Shown piece after piece: positions 42,329 to 50,002 of a stretch of 64,000 nucleotides of DNA. Origin of the DNA: CADEDV01 sp036383515 (GTDB taxonomy: Bacteria > Bacteroidota > Bacteroidia > Chitinophagales > Chitinophagaceae); the NCBI GenBank assembly GCA_036383515.1, contig DASVOE010000122.1, positions 78,147 to 142,146 on the forward strand, read 5' to 3'. The position numbers and the translations under genes are program-made. The notes beneath the pieces were generated by a model. The model saw only the letters and a list, made by a program, of their open reading frames with translations, ran no database searches and was not told the DNA's origin. Within the stretch, counting starts at the first letter, position 1. Every line of letters starts with the position of its first letter.

Positions 42329-43117
42329 ATGATATTTTCTGCAAACAATTACAACCTCAACCAGCTGGCAAAAGACAAAGTGATCGTTTTCCCGCTGGGT
42401 GCTATCGAACAGCATGGCCCTCACTTGGCTGTTTCAACAGATACCGACCTGGTTACAGCAGTAGCCCAGGGTGCTGAAAAGCAATTGCCGGATGATATTC
42501 TGCTTTGTCCAACACTTCCGTTTGGTTCAAGCCATCATCATTTACTGTTTGGCGGAACGATCAGTGCATCTGCTGCTACCTACACCCAGTTTCTTGTTGA
42601 ACTGACAGGGTCACTGGTGGAAAGCGGTTTTCGCAAGATCGTTTTATTGAACGGACATGGAGGAAACATCACGCCGGGAAGACAGGCATTGGCCATCTTA
42701 AGCAGCAAATACGATAATACGCTTAACCCTAATATTGTTTTAGCGACCTATTGGGAACTGGCTGGGAAAAAATTTGCAGGGGATCCTCCAATGGAGACCC
42801 CGGCACTCAGTCATGCCTGTGAGTATGAAACCAGTTTAATGCTGCATGTGCATCCGGGCAAAGTATTCTCTGATAAGATCAGCAGGGCAAAGAGACCCGA
42901 CAGCAATGGTTATATACCTTGGGAAGATGATGAACCTTATCGTGGTGTGACCATTGTAAAAAAGACCCAGTTTATTTCAAACAATGGCAGCAGTGGTGAA
43001 CCCGGTCTTGGTACGGCTGAAAAAGGGGAACACCTGCTGGGTCATGCTGTAAGTTCCCTTGTAAAATTTGTGCAATCATTTAAAACATGGCCTTTCTCAG
43101 AAGACTTATCCAAATAA
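42329..43117 (+). CDS. Creatininase-family amidohydrolase/lactonase-like protein
   Basis: 262 aa, cytoplasmic. Creatininase-family metal-binding blocks are present: FPLGAIEQHGPHLAVSTDTDL, the GSSHHHLLFGGTIS strand, IVLLNGHGGN and HACEYETSLMLHVHPG. The family hydrolyses cyclic amides such as creatinine, but members also open other rings, including cyclic keto-inositol intermediates. As first gene of an operon of sugar-acid enzymes it could open a lactone, lactam or diketo ring (inference). Only 3 bp separate it from the RidA gene. Confidence 0.82.
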   Translation: MIFSANNYNLNQLAKDKVIVFPLGAIEQHGPHLAVSTDTDLVTAVAQGAEKQLPDDILLCPTLPFGSSHHHLLFGGTISASAATYTQFLVELTGSLVESGFRKIVLLNGHGGNITPGRQALAILSSKYDNTLNPNIVLATYWELAGKKFAGDPPMETPALSHACEYETSLMLHVHPGKVFSDKISRAKRPDSNGYIPWEDDEPYRGVTIVKKTQFISNNGSSGEPGLGTAEKGEHLLGHAVSSLVKFVQSFKTWPFSEDLSK

Positions 43118-43120
43118 ATT

Positions 43121-43507
43121 ATGAGCAAGATCGAAATAAAACATCCTGATAAATCAGTGAGCACTGGTGCCTACTCCGCAGGTGTGCTGGTTGATGGTTG
43201 GTTATATGTAAGCGGGCAGGGACCGGTGGACCTGGCAACAGGCAACGTAGTTCACGGAACGATAGAAGAAGAAACACTTTTTACACTGTCGCATGTAAAG
43301 AAAATTGTAGAAGCAGCCGGTGGAACGATAGAAGACATTGTAAAATGCACAGTACACCTTACCGATATCAATGACTTCGACAGGTACAATACAGCGTATG
43401 GATCTTTTTTCCCCGGTATAAGACCTGCAAGAACCACGGTGCAATCGGTGCTTTCAGACGGAATAAAAATTGAAATTGATGCTATCGCCAGGATAAAGGA
43501 ACGATAG
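43121..43507 (+). CDS. RidA-family (YjgF/UK114) protein
   Basis: 128 aa, the usual length. Family marks are visible: YSAGVLVDGWLYVSGQGPVD, TLSHVKKIVEAAGGTIEDIVKCTVHLTDINDF, YGSFFPGIRPARTTVQ and IKIEIDAIARI. The Arg of RPARTT is the substrate carboxylate-binding residue of active RidA proteins. RidA deaminates reactive enamines and imines. Its place between a creatininase-like hydrolase and a dehydrogenase suggests that an imine, enamine or enol intermediate arises in this pathway (inference). Confidence 0.88.
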   Translation: MSKIEIKHPDKSVSTGAYSAGVLVDGWLYVSGQGPVDLATGNVVHGTIEEETLFTLSHVKKIVEAAGGTIEDIVKCTVHLTDINDFDRYNTAYGSFFPGIRPARTTVQSVLSDGIKIEIDAIARIKER

Positions 43508-43531
43508 ACTAAAAGAATAACCCTTTCGGAT

Positions 43532-44488
43532 ATGAACGATAAGATAAAGATCGGAACAGTAGGACTCGGATTAATGGGAAGCAGCATCGTAACCTGCCTG
43601 TTGGCTTCAGGTCATCGTGTAACATCATTGATCCAGCACATACACAAAGCGGATGCAGCCAAAAAACGCATCCTTGGATTTCTTGAGCAATTGAAAGGAG
43701 AGGGGATGCTGAAAGGCGATCCTTCGGTTGTCATTGACATGCTTACGGTCACTGATGATGTTTCATTGTTGGCCGGTCATGAACTGGTGATCGAATCCAT
43801 TATTGAAAACCTTTCGGAAAAGAAACAACTGTTTCTAAAGCTGGAAACTGTATTGGATCCAACAGCGATCATCGGCAGTAATACATCTGCCATTCCTGTT
43901 ACCATTTTACAGGAGGGATTAAAACATCCTGAACGATTGCTGGGTATACATTGGGGCGAGCCTGCACATGTGTTGCGGTTCCTGGAAGTTATTTGCGGAG
44001 ATGCTACGGATATAAAATATGCAGAAAAAGTAATGACACTGGCAACAGGGTGGGGCAAAGAACCTTCGCTGGTAAAAAAAGATATCCGCGGCTTTATCAC
44101 CAACAGGTTGATGTATGCCATGCTGCGTGAATCTTTTCACCTTGTAGATAAAGGCTATGCCACTTATGAAGATATAGACCGTGCCTGTAGAAATGACTTT
44201 GGCTATTGGATAACATTTGCAGGCTTGTTCAGGTTCATGGACCTCACAGGCATTCCTGCTTACCTAACGGTGATGAAAGACCTGTTTCCTGAATTGGATA
44301 ACGCAACAACTCCACCTGCCTTTATGGAAGAGATTGTTGCGGCCGGTGCAAAAGGGGTTAGCAATGCACAGGGTTTTTATCCTTACACAAAAGAATCGGC
44401 TGAAAAATGGGAGAAGCTATTCAATGAATTCTCCTATGAAATAAGAAAACTATCTGAAAAGTATCCGCAAAATATTGGTGATAAATAA
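43532..44488 (+). CDS. 3-hydroxyacyl-CoA dehydrogenase-family NAD oxidoreductase, possibly acting on a sugar acid
   Basis: 318 aa. A Rossmann start GTVGLGLMGSSIVTCLLASGH (GxGxMG) is followed by the 3HCDH NAD-binding domain (LVIESIIENLSEKKQLFLKLE, GSNTSAIPVT, LLGIHWGEPAHVLRFLEVI) and the C-terminal helical domain (RGFITNRLMYAMLRESFHLVDKGYATYEDIDRACRNDFGYW). The family includes L-gulonate 3-dehydrogenase as well as acyl-CoA enzymes. The catalytic His sits in IHWGEP. With no CoA-linked enzymes nearby and several sugar-acid enzymes around, oxidation of an aldonate-like substrate is more likely than beta-oxidation (inference). Its stop overlaps the next start by one base. Confidence 0.82.
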   Translation: MNDKIKIGTVGLGLMGSSIVTCLLASGHRVTSLIQHIHKADAAKKRILGFLEQLKGEGMLKGDPSVVIDMLTVTDDVSLLAGHELVIESIIENLSEKKQLFLKLETVLDPTAIIGSNTSAIPVTILQEGLKHPERLLGIHWGEPAHVLRFLEVICGDATDIKYAEKVMTLATGWGKEPSLVKKDIRGFITNRLMYAMLRESFHLVDKGYATYEDIDRACRNDFGYWITFAGLFRFMDLTGIPAYLTVMKDLFPELDNATTPPAFMEEIVAAGAKGVSNAQGFYPYTKESAEKWEKLFNEFSYEIRKLSEKYPQNIGDK

Positions 44489-45630
44489 TGAAAAAAGATA
44501 GCATCATACAATCTGTTACAGCTACTGAAGTTGTTGTGCCATCCAAACCGGATAGTCTTAACTCACCCACTGTACATGATAAGGACACAGCGTTTGCCAA
44601 AAAATTTCTTACAGGCGCAAGCTGGACAGAATTTGCCGTACAATCTAAATGGATCATCCAAATAACGCTAAGAAATGGGTTAACGGGTATTGGTGAAACA
44701 TACAGAAGTGTGCAGGCAGATGTATTGGCAGAAGCGATAAAAGTTTTTGCAGGGCAGGATGTGCTGAAATTGAATTGGAGAAGATTGCCTGTAGATGACC
44801 AGCGTATCTATGAAGCATTTGAAACAGCGGTGTTGGATGTGGTTGGAAAAATGTTAGGCGTTCCGGTGCACCAACTGTTGGGCGGAGCTTACCGTGACCG
44901 CATTGAATGTATGGGCTGGACCGGAAGAAGAACACCCGAAGATGCTGCACAAAAAGCATACGAAGCGATGGAGAAAGGTCATCGTGTTTTTAAATTCAAA
45001 TGTTCTGATGAAGACCAGGTTCGTTTGTGGACAGAAGAAATTAAAAAGAAATGCGGCGATGGCATCAAGATCATACTTGACCCTAACCAGCGATGGACAG
45101 ACGTCAAAACCACTTTGCATTTAATGGAAGGTGTTGAAAAAGAAATTATGCTTGGGCTTGAAGATCCGATCCTTCACGCCGACATTGAAGGATTTAAATA
45201 TTTGAAACAACATCTGGGGATACCGATGTTCCGCCATATCTCATTACCGTATACACAAGACATCAGGGATATTATTGCTTTTGTAAAAGCAGATGCAGTA
45301 GATGGATACAACTTCAACGGCTCGGCTTACAACTCACTGTTGCTTGCTGAAATAGCACATCTCGAAGGCAAATCATGCTGGCGTGGATCGGAAGTAGATC
45401 TTGGAATATTGGAAACAATGGCATTGCATATCGCTGCGGCTTCTATCAACTGCACTATTCCTTCCGACCTGTTTGGTGAATTGGTGAGGGAAGATGACCT
45501 GATAGAACAACCCATTCAATTTGAAAAGGGATTTGCCCTTGTTCCGCAGGGAGATGGTCTTGGTATTTCGCTGGATAAGATTGCACTTGAAAAATATAAA
45601 ACAGGCAAACACCTGGAAGCTACCACATGA
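44488..45630 (+). CDS. Enolase-superfamily (mandelate racemase/muconate lactonizing) protein, probable sugar-acid dehydratase
   Basis: 380 aa. The N-terminal capping domain (TEFAVQSKWIIQITLRNGLTGIGETY) precedes the barrel. FKFK (Lys169, Lys171) fits the KxK base motif. Asp198 in DPNQRW and Glu225 in LEDP fit the first two metal ligands. At the third ligand position, where Glu, Asp or Asn is expected after IPMF, the sequence reads Arg249-His250. Members dehydrate, racemise or cycloisomerise acid sugars. It overlaps the genes before and after, so it is translationally coupled. Dehydration of an aldonate to a 2-keto-3-deoxy acid is the likely role, tempered by the odd ligand set. Confidence 0.82.
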   Translation: MKKDSIIQSVTATEVVVPSKPDSLNSPTVHDKDTAFAKKFLTGASWTEFAVQSKWIIQITLRNGLTGIGETYRSVQADVLAEAIKVFAGQDVLKLNWRRLPVDDQRIYEAFETAVLDVVGKMLGVPVHQLLGGAYRDRIECMGWTGRRTPEDAAQKAYEAMEKGHRVFKFKCSDEDQVRLWTEEIKKKCGDGIKIILDPNQRWTDVKTTLHLMEGVEKEIMLGLEDPILHADIEGFKYLKQHLGIPMFRHISLPYTQDIRDIIAFVKADAVDGYNFNGSAYNSLLLAEIAHLEGKSCWRGSEVDLGILETMALHIAAASINCTIPSDLFGELVREDDLIEQPIQFEKGFALVPQGDGLGISLDKIALEKYKTGKHLEATT

Positions 45631-46553
45631 GAAAAACAATTATATCCTGGACATTGCTGATCATCTGTAATATGATGTGGGCATTGCAATTTACCTGCAT
45701 CAAGCTTACGCAAGACCAGGTGGGACCTTACTTCACTGTATGGGGACCCATGTTATTGGCCACCATCCTGCTTGCACCTTTTGCCCTCAGGGATTTTAAG
45801 AAAAGTGGTAAGCAGCTTAAGGATATACTGGTGTTTGTACAATTGGCATTGCTCGGTGCTTTCCCCGCACAGGTGCTCATGACATACGGAACGCAATACT
45901 CATTGGCAAGTAATGCAGCCATTCTAACATTGAGCTTACCTGTCATCACGGCCTTCTTTGCCTTTATAATGCTGAAAGAGAAAATGAATACGGTGCGCTG
46001 GATCAGCTTTGCTATTGCTATCGTTGGTGTGATACTTTGCTCAACGGGTGATATCAAGCAACTGGACTTCGGATCAAAATATGCAATAGGGAACCTGCTC
46101 ATCTTCCTTGCTATTGTTGGTAACTCTTATTATAACGTCGGCATCAAAAAAATTGCTGAAAGATATACGGAAATGGAGATGATCTTTTACACCTATGTGG
46201 TAATGGTCATCCTGCTTACACCACTTGTACTTTATTACGAGCCGGATATTTTTTCACGCATACCTTCTTTTACGCAGCAAACATGGATCGGGATGTCACT
46301 GCTCACCCTGTTTCATAACTTCCTTTCCATGATCTTATTTTTCAAGGCACTGAAAATGCTGGATGCGATGCAGGTTGCTTTGTCCAATTACCTTATCACA
46401 TTCATGGGCCTGCCTGTTGCGGCTATATGGTTGGGCGAAAAATTGAACAACCAGGCCATTGCAGGCGGTATCCTTGTGCTAACCTCAACCATCATCATCA
46501 CGGTAGTAGAATATAAGATGAACAATAAAACACCTAAACCAATTACTCAATAA
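45627..46553 (+). CDS. EamA/DMT-family transporter
   Basis: 308 aa inner-membrane protein with about ten hydrophobic segments arranged as two EamA repeats (about residues 8-140 and 150-295). Visible family blocks are CNMMWALQFTCIKLTQ, FAPFALRDF-like (LLAPFALRDFKKS), NAAILTLSLPVITAFFAFIMLKEKM and YLITFMGLPVAAIWLGEKL. These carry small metabolites and are often importers or exporters of unknown substrate. It overlaps the dehydratase gene by 4 bp and precedes the lyase by 5 bp. This places it firmly in the operon, probably for uptake of the acid substrate or export of an intermediate. Confidence 0.85.
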   Translation: MRKTIISWTLLIICNMMWALQFTCIKLTQDQVGPYFTVWGPMLLATILLAPFALRDFKKSGKQLKDILVFVQLALLGAFPAQVLMTYGTQYSLASNAAILTLSLPVITAFFAFIMLKEKMNTVRWISFAIAIVGVILCSTGDIKQLDFGSKYAIGNLLIFLAIVGNSYYNVGIKKIAERYTEMEMIFYTYVVMVILLTPLVLYYEPDIFSRIPSFTQQTWIGMSLLTLFHNFLSMILFFKALKMLDAMQVALSNYLITFMGLPVAAIWLGEKLNNQAIAGGILVLTSTIIITVVEYKMNNKTPKPITQ

Positions 46554-46558
46554 CAAAC

Positions 46559-47473
46559 ATGAAAAGCAAAAAGGAATTATCCGGTGTGGTGCCTATCATC
46601 CCCACGCCATTTACAGAAAAGGAAGAAGTAGATGAAAGTGCATTGCGTAGACTTGTGGACTTTGCCATTGGCAATGGAATTCAAGCGGCTTGTTTGCCGG
46701 CCTATGCCAGTGAATTTTATAAATTAACTGACGATGAAAAATTACAGGTAGTTCGTATTGCAGTAGAGCAAGCTGCCGGTCGTATGCAGATTGTTGCCCA
46801 ATCCAATAGCCCTTCATTAAAGGTGGCTATTAAACTGGCGCAGGCAAATGTAAAAGCAGGTGCAGATGTTATATCACTGGCTGTTCCCCGTATTTTCAGT
46901 TTACCTGAAGATTCTATAAAAGAATATCTCTCCGGTTTTCTTGAATCTATTCCTGATACACCGGTATTGATACAGGACTTTAATCCCGGTGGTGCTTCCA
47001 TCAGCGTAGGATTTATCAAAGCATTAATGGAAGAGCATCCAAACTTCAAATACCTGAAACTGGAAGAACCATTATGTGCTCCAAAATTTGAACAGATCAT
47101 CAAAGCCACAGGTGGCAAAGTAGGATTGCTGGAAGGATGGGGTGGTTTATATATGCTTGAGTTAGTACCTGTAGGAATTACTGGTGTAATGCCGGGCCTG
47201 GGTGTCTCTGATATTTTGCAAAAAATATTCAACCTGAGAAAGGCTGGTGAGGATGAAAAAGCTTTTGACCTGTTTGAAAAAGTAATGCCGCAAATATTCT
47301 TCTCATTACAGAACATGGAACTGTTCCACTATGTAGAAAAAGAATTGCTGATTGCAAGGGGTGTGTTGAATAATAGCGTAGTTCGTAAAGCGGCGTATAA
47401 ACCTGATGCAGCTACCATTGCTTATGTGAAAGAACTTAATGCAAGGGTAGTAAGACTGGCAAATGATTTGTAA
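46559..47473 (+). CDS. Dihydrodipicolinate-synthase (DapA)-family lyase/dehydratase
   Basis: 304 aa (beta/alpha)8 barrel. GVVPIIPTPFTEKEEVD is the family N-terminus. The Schiff-base lysine is likely Lys167 in KYLKLEE. The tyrosine that usually precedes Asn in the active site (the YN-P motif) is Phe141 in IQDFNPGG. The family comprises pyruvate-dependent aldolases and sugar-acid dehydratases such as 2-keto-3-deoxygluconate aldolase. The Tyr-to-Phe change would weaken the proton relay of classic DapA enzymes and suggests a different reaction. Next to an enolase-superfamily dehydratase, a 2-keto-3-deoxy acid is the natural substrate class (inference). Confidence 0.85.
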   Translation: MKSKKELSGVVPIIPTPFTEKEEVDESALRRLVDFAIGNGIQAACLPAYASEFYKLTDDEKLQVVRIAVEQAAGRMQIVAQSNSPSLKVAIKLAQANVKAGADVISLAVPRIFSLPEDSIKEYLSGFLESIPDTPVLIQDFNPGGASISVGFIKALMEEHPNFKYLKLEEPLCAPKFEQIIKATGGKVGLLEGWGGLYMLELVPVGITGVMPGLGVSDILQKIFNLRKAGEDEKAFDLFEKVMPQIFFSLQNMELFHYVEKELLIARGVLNNSVVRKAAYKPDAATIAYVKELNARVVRLANDL

Positions 47474-47502
47474 ACCATTCAAAAAAGAAAACTGTTCGAT
47501 AC

Positions 47503-48189
47503 ATGACAGATGCAAACAAAATAGTTTCGGATACGTATCTTTTTGATTTTATCAAAGAGCATCTATATGTTGCTGTAGTGTGTGATATACTGGATGAATT
47601 GGGTTATCCTAACCAGGCCATGCATCAACGGCTCCGTCCGCTGTTGCCCGATATGAAAAACTGTGGTTTTATCGGCAGGGCCAGAACTTTTCGCTGGATG
47701 GAAATGAATCATATACCTGATGATCCATATGGACTGGAGATCGAAGCAATGGATTCATTGCAAAAACATGATGTAGTGGTACACTCTACTGATCATGCAG
47801 GAACAAATGCTCCCTGGGGTGAACTGATGTCAACTATTGCAAAGCGAAATGGTGCTGCCGGTTGTGTGTGCGATAGCCAGGTAAGAGACTGTGTACGAAT
47901 TATCGAAATGGAATTCCCGGTTTTTTATGCAGGCATACGTCCACTGGATTCAAAAGGAAGAGCCCTTGTGACAGCTTATGATGTGCCTGTTCGTTGTGGT
48001 AATGTACTTGTGTACCCGGGTGATATTATCTATGCTGACTTCGATGGAATTGTAGTCGTGCCAAAGGCTGTAGAGCTTGATGTTTTTGATAAGGCGCAGC
48101 AAAAATCTCATAATGAAAACTTATCCCGTAAAGAATTGCTGGAAGGGAAATCGCTGAGGGAAGTTTATGACAAATACCAATCACTGTAA
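47503..48189 (+). CDS. RraA-family protein, probable class II-type hydroxy-oxo-acid aldolase or related
   Basis: 228 aa. The N-terminus AVVCDILDELGYPNQAM, then GFIGRARTFRW, HDVVVHSTDH, WGELMSTIAKRNGAAGCVCDSQVRDC and YPGDIIYADFDGIVVVPKA are the typical RraA/MenG-like fold blocks. The GELMSTIAKRNGAAGCVCDSQVRD segment resembles the metal and substrate site of 4-hydroxy-4-methyl-2-oxoglutarate aldolases (G-x20-R-D). RraA itself inhibits RNase E, but that role is unlikely in a catabolic operon. A retro-aldol or decarboxylase step on a 2-oxo acid is more plausible (inference). Confidence 0.82.
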   Translation: MTDANKIVSDTYLFDFIKEHLYVAVVCDILDELGYPNQAMHQRLRPLLPDMKNCGFIGRARTFRWMEMNHIPDDPYGLEIEAMDSLQKHDVVVHSTDHAGTNAPWGELMSTIAKRNGAAGCVCDSQVRDCVRIIEMEFPVFYAGIRPLDSKGRALVTAYDVPVRCGNVLVYPGDIIYADFDGIVVVPKAVELDVFDKAQQKSHNENLSRKELLEGKSLREVYDKYQSL

Positions 48190-48200
48190 ACACTTAACTT

Positions 48201-49067
48201 ATGAAATTAAAGAATGCTGATGATGTTCAATCCAATGTAGCCACCCGACCGGTAGCTACTGATGAGAGCGGACATGAAACAAAAAAAGAGATAGACACCG
48301 ATGTTTCGGATCTCTCTGTTAAACCCAATGAATTTAAAGGCCAGGTAGCTGTTGTTACAGGAGCTGCCTCAGGATTAGGCCTTGCTATTTCCCTTAAACT
48401 ATTGAATGAAGGGGCTACTGTTGCTTTACTGGATATTAATAGAGAAGGATTGGAAACCGGGTTCAGGAAATTTAAAACAAAAAGCAAAGCATTCCCCATT
48501 GATATTACCAAAGAATCGTTGGTCAATGAAACGATCGACGCCATAATTGAAGAATTTGGAAAGATTGACATTCTCGTAAACAGCGCAGGCATATCGGGTG
48601 AAACCAATGTTCGGAGTCATGAAGTGGACAGTGATAATCTTCACCGTGTATTTGAAGTTAACTTCATGAGCAGCTTTACCATATCAAAAGCTGTTCTTCC
48701 GCACATGCTGGAAAAAAACTACGGACGCATACTCCATATTGCTTCGATAGCAGGTAAAGAAGGCAATGCCGGTATGCTGGCTTACTCTTCTTCCAAAGCA
48801 GCCGTTATCGGCATGGCTAAAGTGCAGGGAAAGGAATATGCAGAAACTGGTATTACCATTAATGCATTGGCACCTGCAGTGATAAGAACTCCTCTTGTTG
48901 ATGGCTTGCCCGAAAAGCAGGTAAAATACATGACGGACAAAATACCAATGAAAAGATGCGGAACACTGGAAGAGGCTGCTAACCTTGTTGCCTACATTGT
49001 ATCAAAACAAAACAGTTTTATAACTGGGTTTACGTTTGATCTTTCCGGTGGCCGTGCTACTTATTAA
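48201..49067 (+). CDS. Short-chain dehydrogenase/reductase with an unusual N-terminal extension
   Basis: 288 aa. The classical SDR core begins near residue 47: VAVVTGAASGLG (cofactor loop, residues about 49-60), NSAGISGE, the catalytic tetrad Ser in HIASIAG and YSSSK (Tyr195, Lys199). APAVIRTPLVDG and GFTFDLSGGRATY complete the family pattern. The first 45 residues (rich in D, E, T, S, K) are polar and have no match to the core; no later ATG would start the domain cleanly. In sugar-acid routes, SDRs oxidise a 2-keto-3-deoxy acid at C4. The neighbouring FAH-family hydrolase would then cleave the diketo product (inference). Confidence 0.87.
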   Translation: MKLKNADDVQSNVATRPVATDESGHETKKEIDTDVSDLSVKPNEFKGQVAVVTGAASGLGLAISLKLLNEGATVALLDINREGLETGFRKFKTKSKAFPIDITKESLVNETIDAIIEEFGKIDILVNSAGISGETNVRSHEVDSDNLHRVFEVNFMSSFTISKAVLPHMLEKNYGRILHIASIAGKEGNAGMLAYSSSKAAVIGMAKVQGKEYAETGITINALAPAVIRTPLVDGLPEKQVKYMTDKIPMKRCGTLEEAANLVAYIVSKQNSFITGFTFDLSGGRATY

Positions 49068-49111
49068 TAACTATAACTTTTTAAAACAACCAATAACTGT
49101 TATCTGTTACT

Positions 49112-49972
49112 ATGAAAATTCTTTACTATAAGGAAGAAGGTAAACTACTCCCGGGTATTCAAACTTCCAAAGGCGTTATTGCGGTTAACAAAATTTCGCC
49201 CCTCTTGAATAACAAACTGAGCCCTGATTCTCCGTTGACACTTGAAGACCTGGCAGAACTAAAACAGGCAGTGGCAGCTTTGCCGGAACAATTCAGCGAC
49301 TTTGTTGCTGAAGCAGGACTTGAAATAGGTCCCTGTGTTCCCCGTCCGTCAAAGATCATTTGCATCGGGTTGAACTATCGCAAGCATGCTGAAGAAAGTG
49401 GTATGGCGATCCCTGTTGTCCCGATCGTATTCACCAAATACAGCAATACACTTGTTGGTTATGAAAAGGATGTACCACTGGGAGCAGAAGGTGAACAATT
49501 TGACTATGAAGTGGAACTGGGTGTTGTTATTGGAAAGGTTTGTAAAAATGTATCGAAGAAAGATGCATTAAACTATGTGCTTGGTTATTGCACTGCGAAT
49601 GATCTTTCCTGTCGCGACCTGCAATTCAAAACATCACAATGGCTGTTAGGCAAAAGCCTTGATCATTTTTTACCATTGGGCAAATACCTTGTTACTGCAG
49701 ATGAAACAGGTGATCCGCAAACATTGCAACTTAGCTGTACACTGAATGGAGAGCAACGACAAAATTCAAACACAGCAGATATGATCTTCTCCGTTGCCGA
49801 GATCATTGAATTCTTATCCCGCTATATGACACTGGAACCTGGTGATATAATACTTACCGGAACTCCGCAGGGTGTGATCATGGGATTGCCTGTTAAAGAA
49901 TGGTTGAAGCCCGGCGATGTGGTGAAAGTTGAGATCGAAAAACTCGGATCAACGACAAACAAAATGGTATAG
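49112..49972 (+). CDS. Fumarylacetoacetate-hydrolase-family protein (diketo-acid hydrolase candidate)
   Basis: 286 aa. After a variable N-terminal region the FAH core starts at SKIICIGLNYRKHAEESG. Metal-binding acids are visible in FDYEVELGVVIG (E-x-E) and in the CTANDLSCRDLQ and KSLDHFLPLG stretches. LEPGDIILTGTPQGV is a strong family block. FAH enzymes hydrolyse or decarboxylate 2,4-diketo acids; relatives act on 2,4-diketo-3-deoxy-L-rhamnonate or -fuconate. Following directly after an SDR, it fits the diketo-hydrolase branch of non-phosphorylative deoxysugar-acid pathways (inference). Confidence 0.87.
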   Translation: MKILYYKEEGKLLPGIQTSKGVIAVNKISPLLNNKLSPDSPLTLEDLAELKQAVAALPEQFSDFVAEAGLEIGPCVPRPSKIICIGLNYRKHAEESGMAIPVVPIVFTKYSNTLVGYEKDVPLGAEGEQFDYEVELGVVIGKVCKNVSKKDALNYVLGYCTANDLSCRDLQFKTSQWLLGKSLDHFLPLGKYLVTADETGDPQTLQLSCTLNGEQRQNSNTADMIFSVAEIIEFLSRYMTLEPGDIILTGTPQGVIMGLPVKEWLKPGDVVKVEIEKLGSTTNKMV

Positions 49973-50002
49973 CATTCATCCAAAAAATCAACCGGTGCAA
50001 AA

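Noticed and set aside
46717..47316. 199-codon open frame on the minus strand
   Set aside because: It lies wholly within the DapA-family gene, whose sense-strand motifs are strong.
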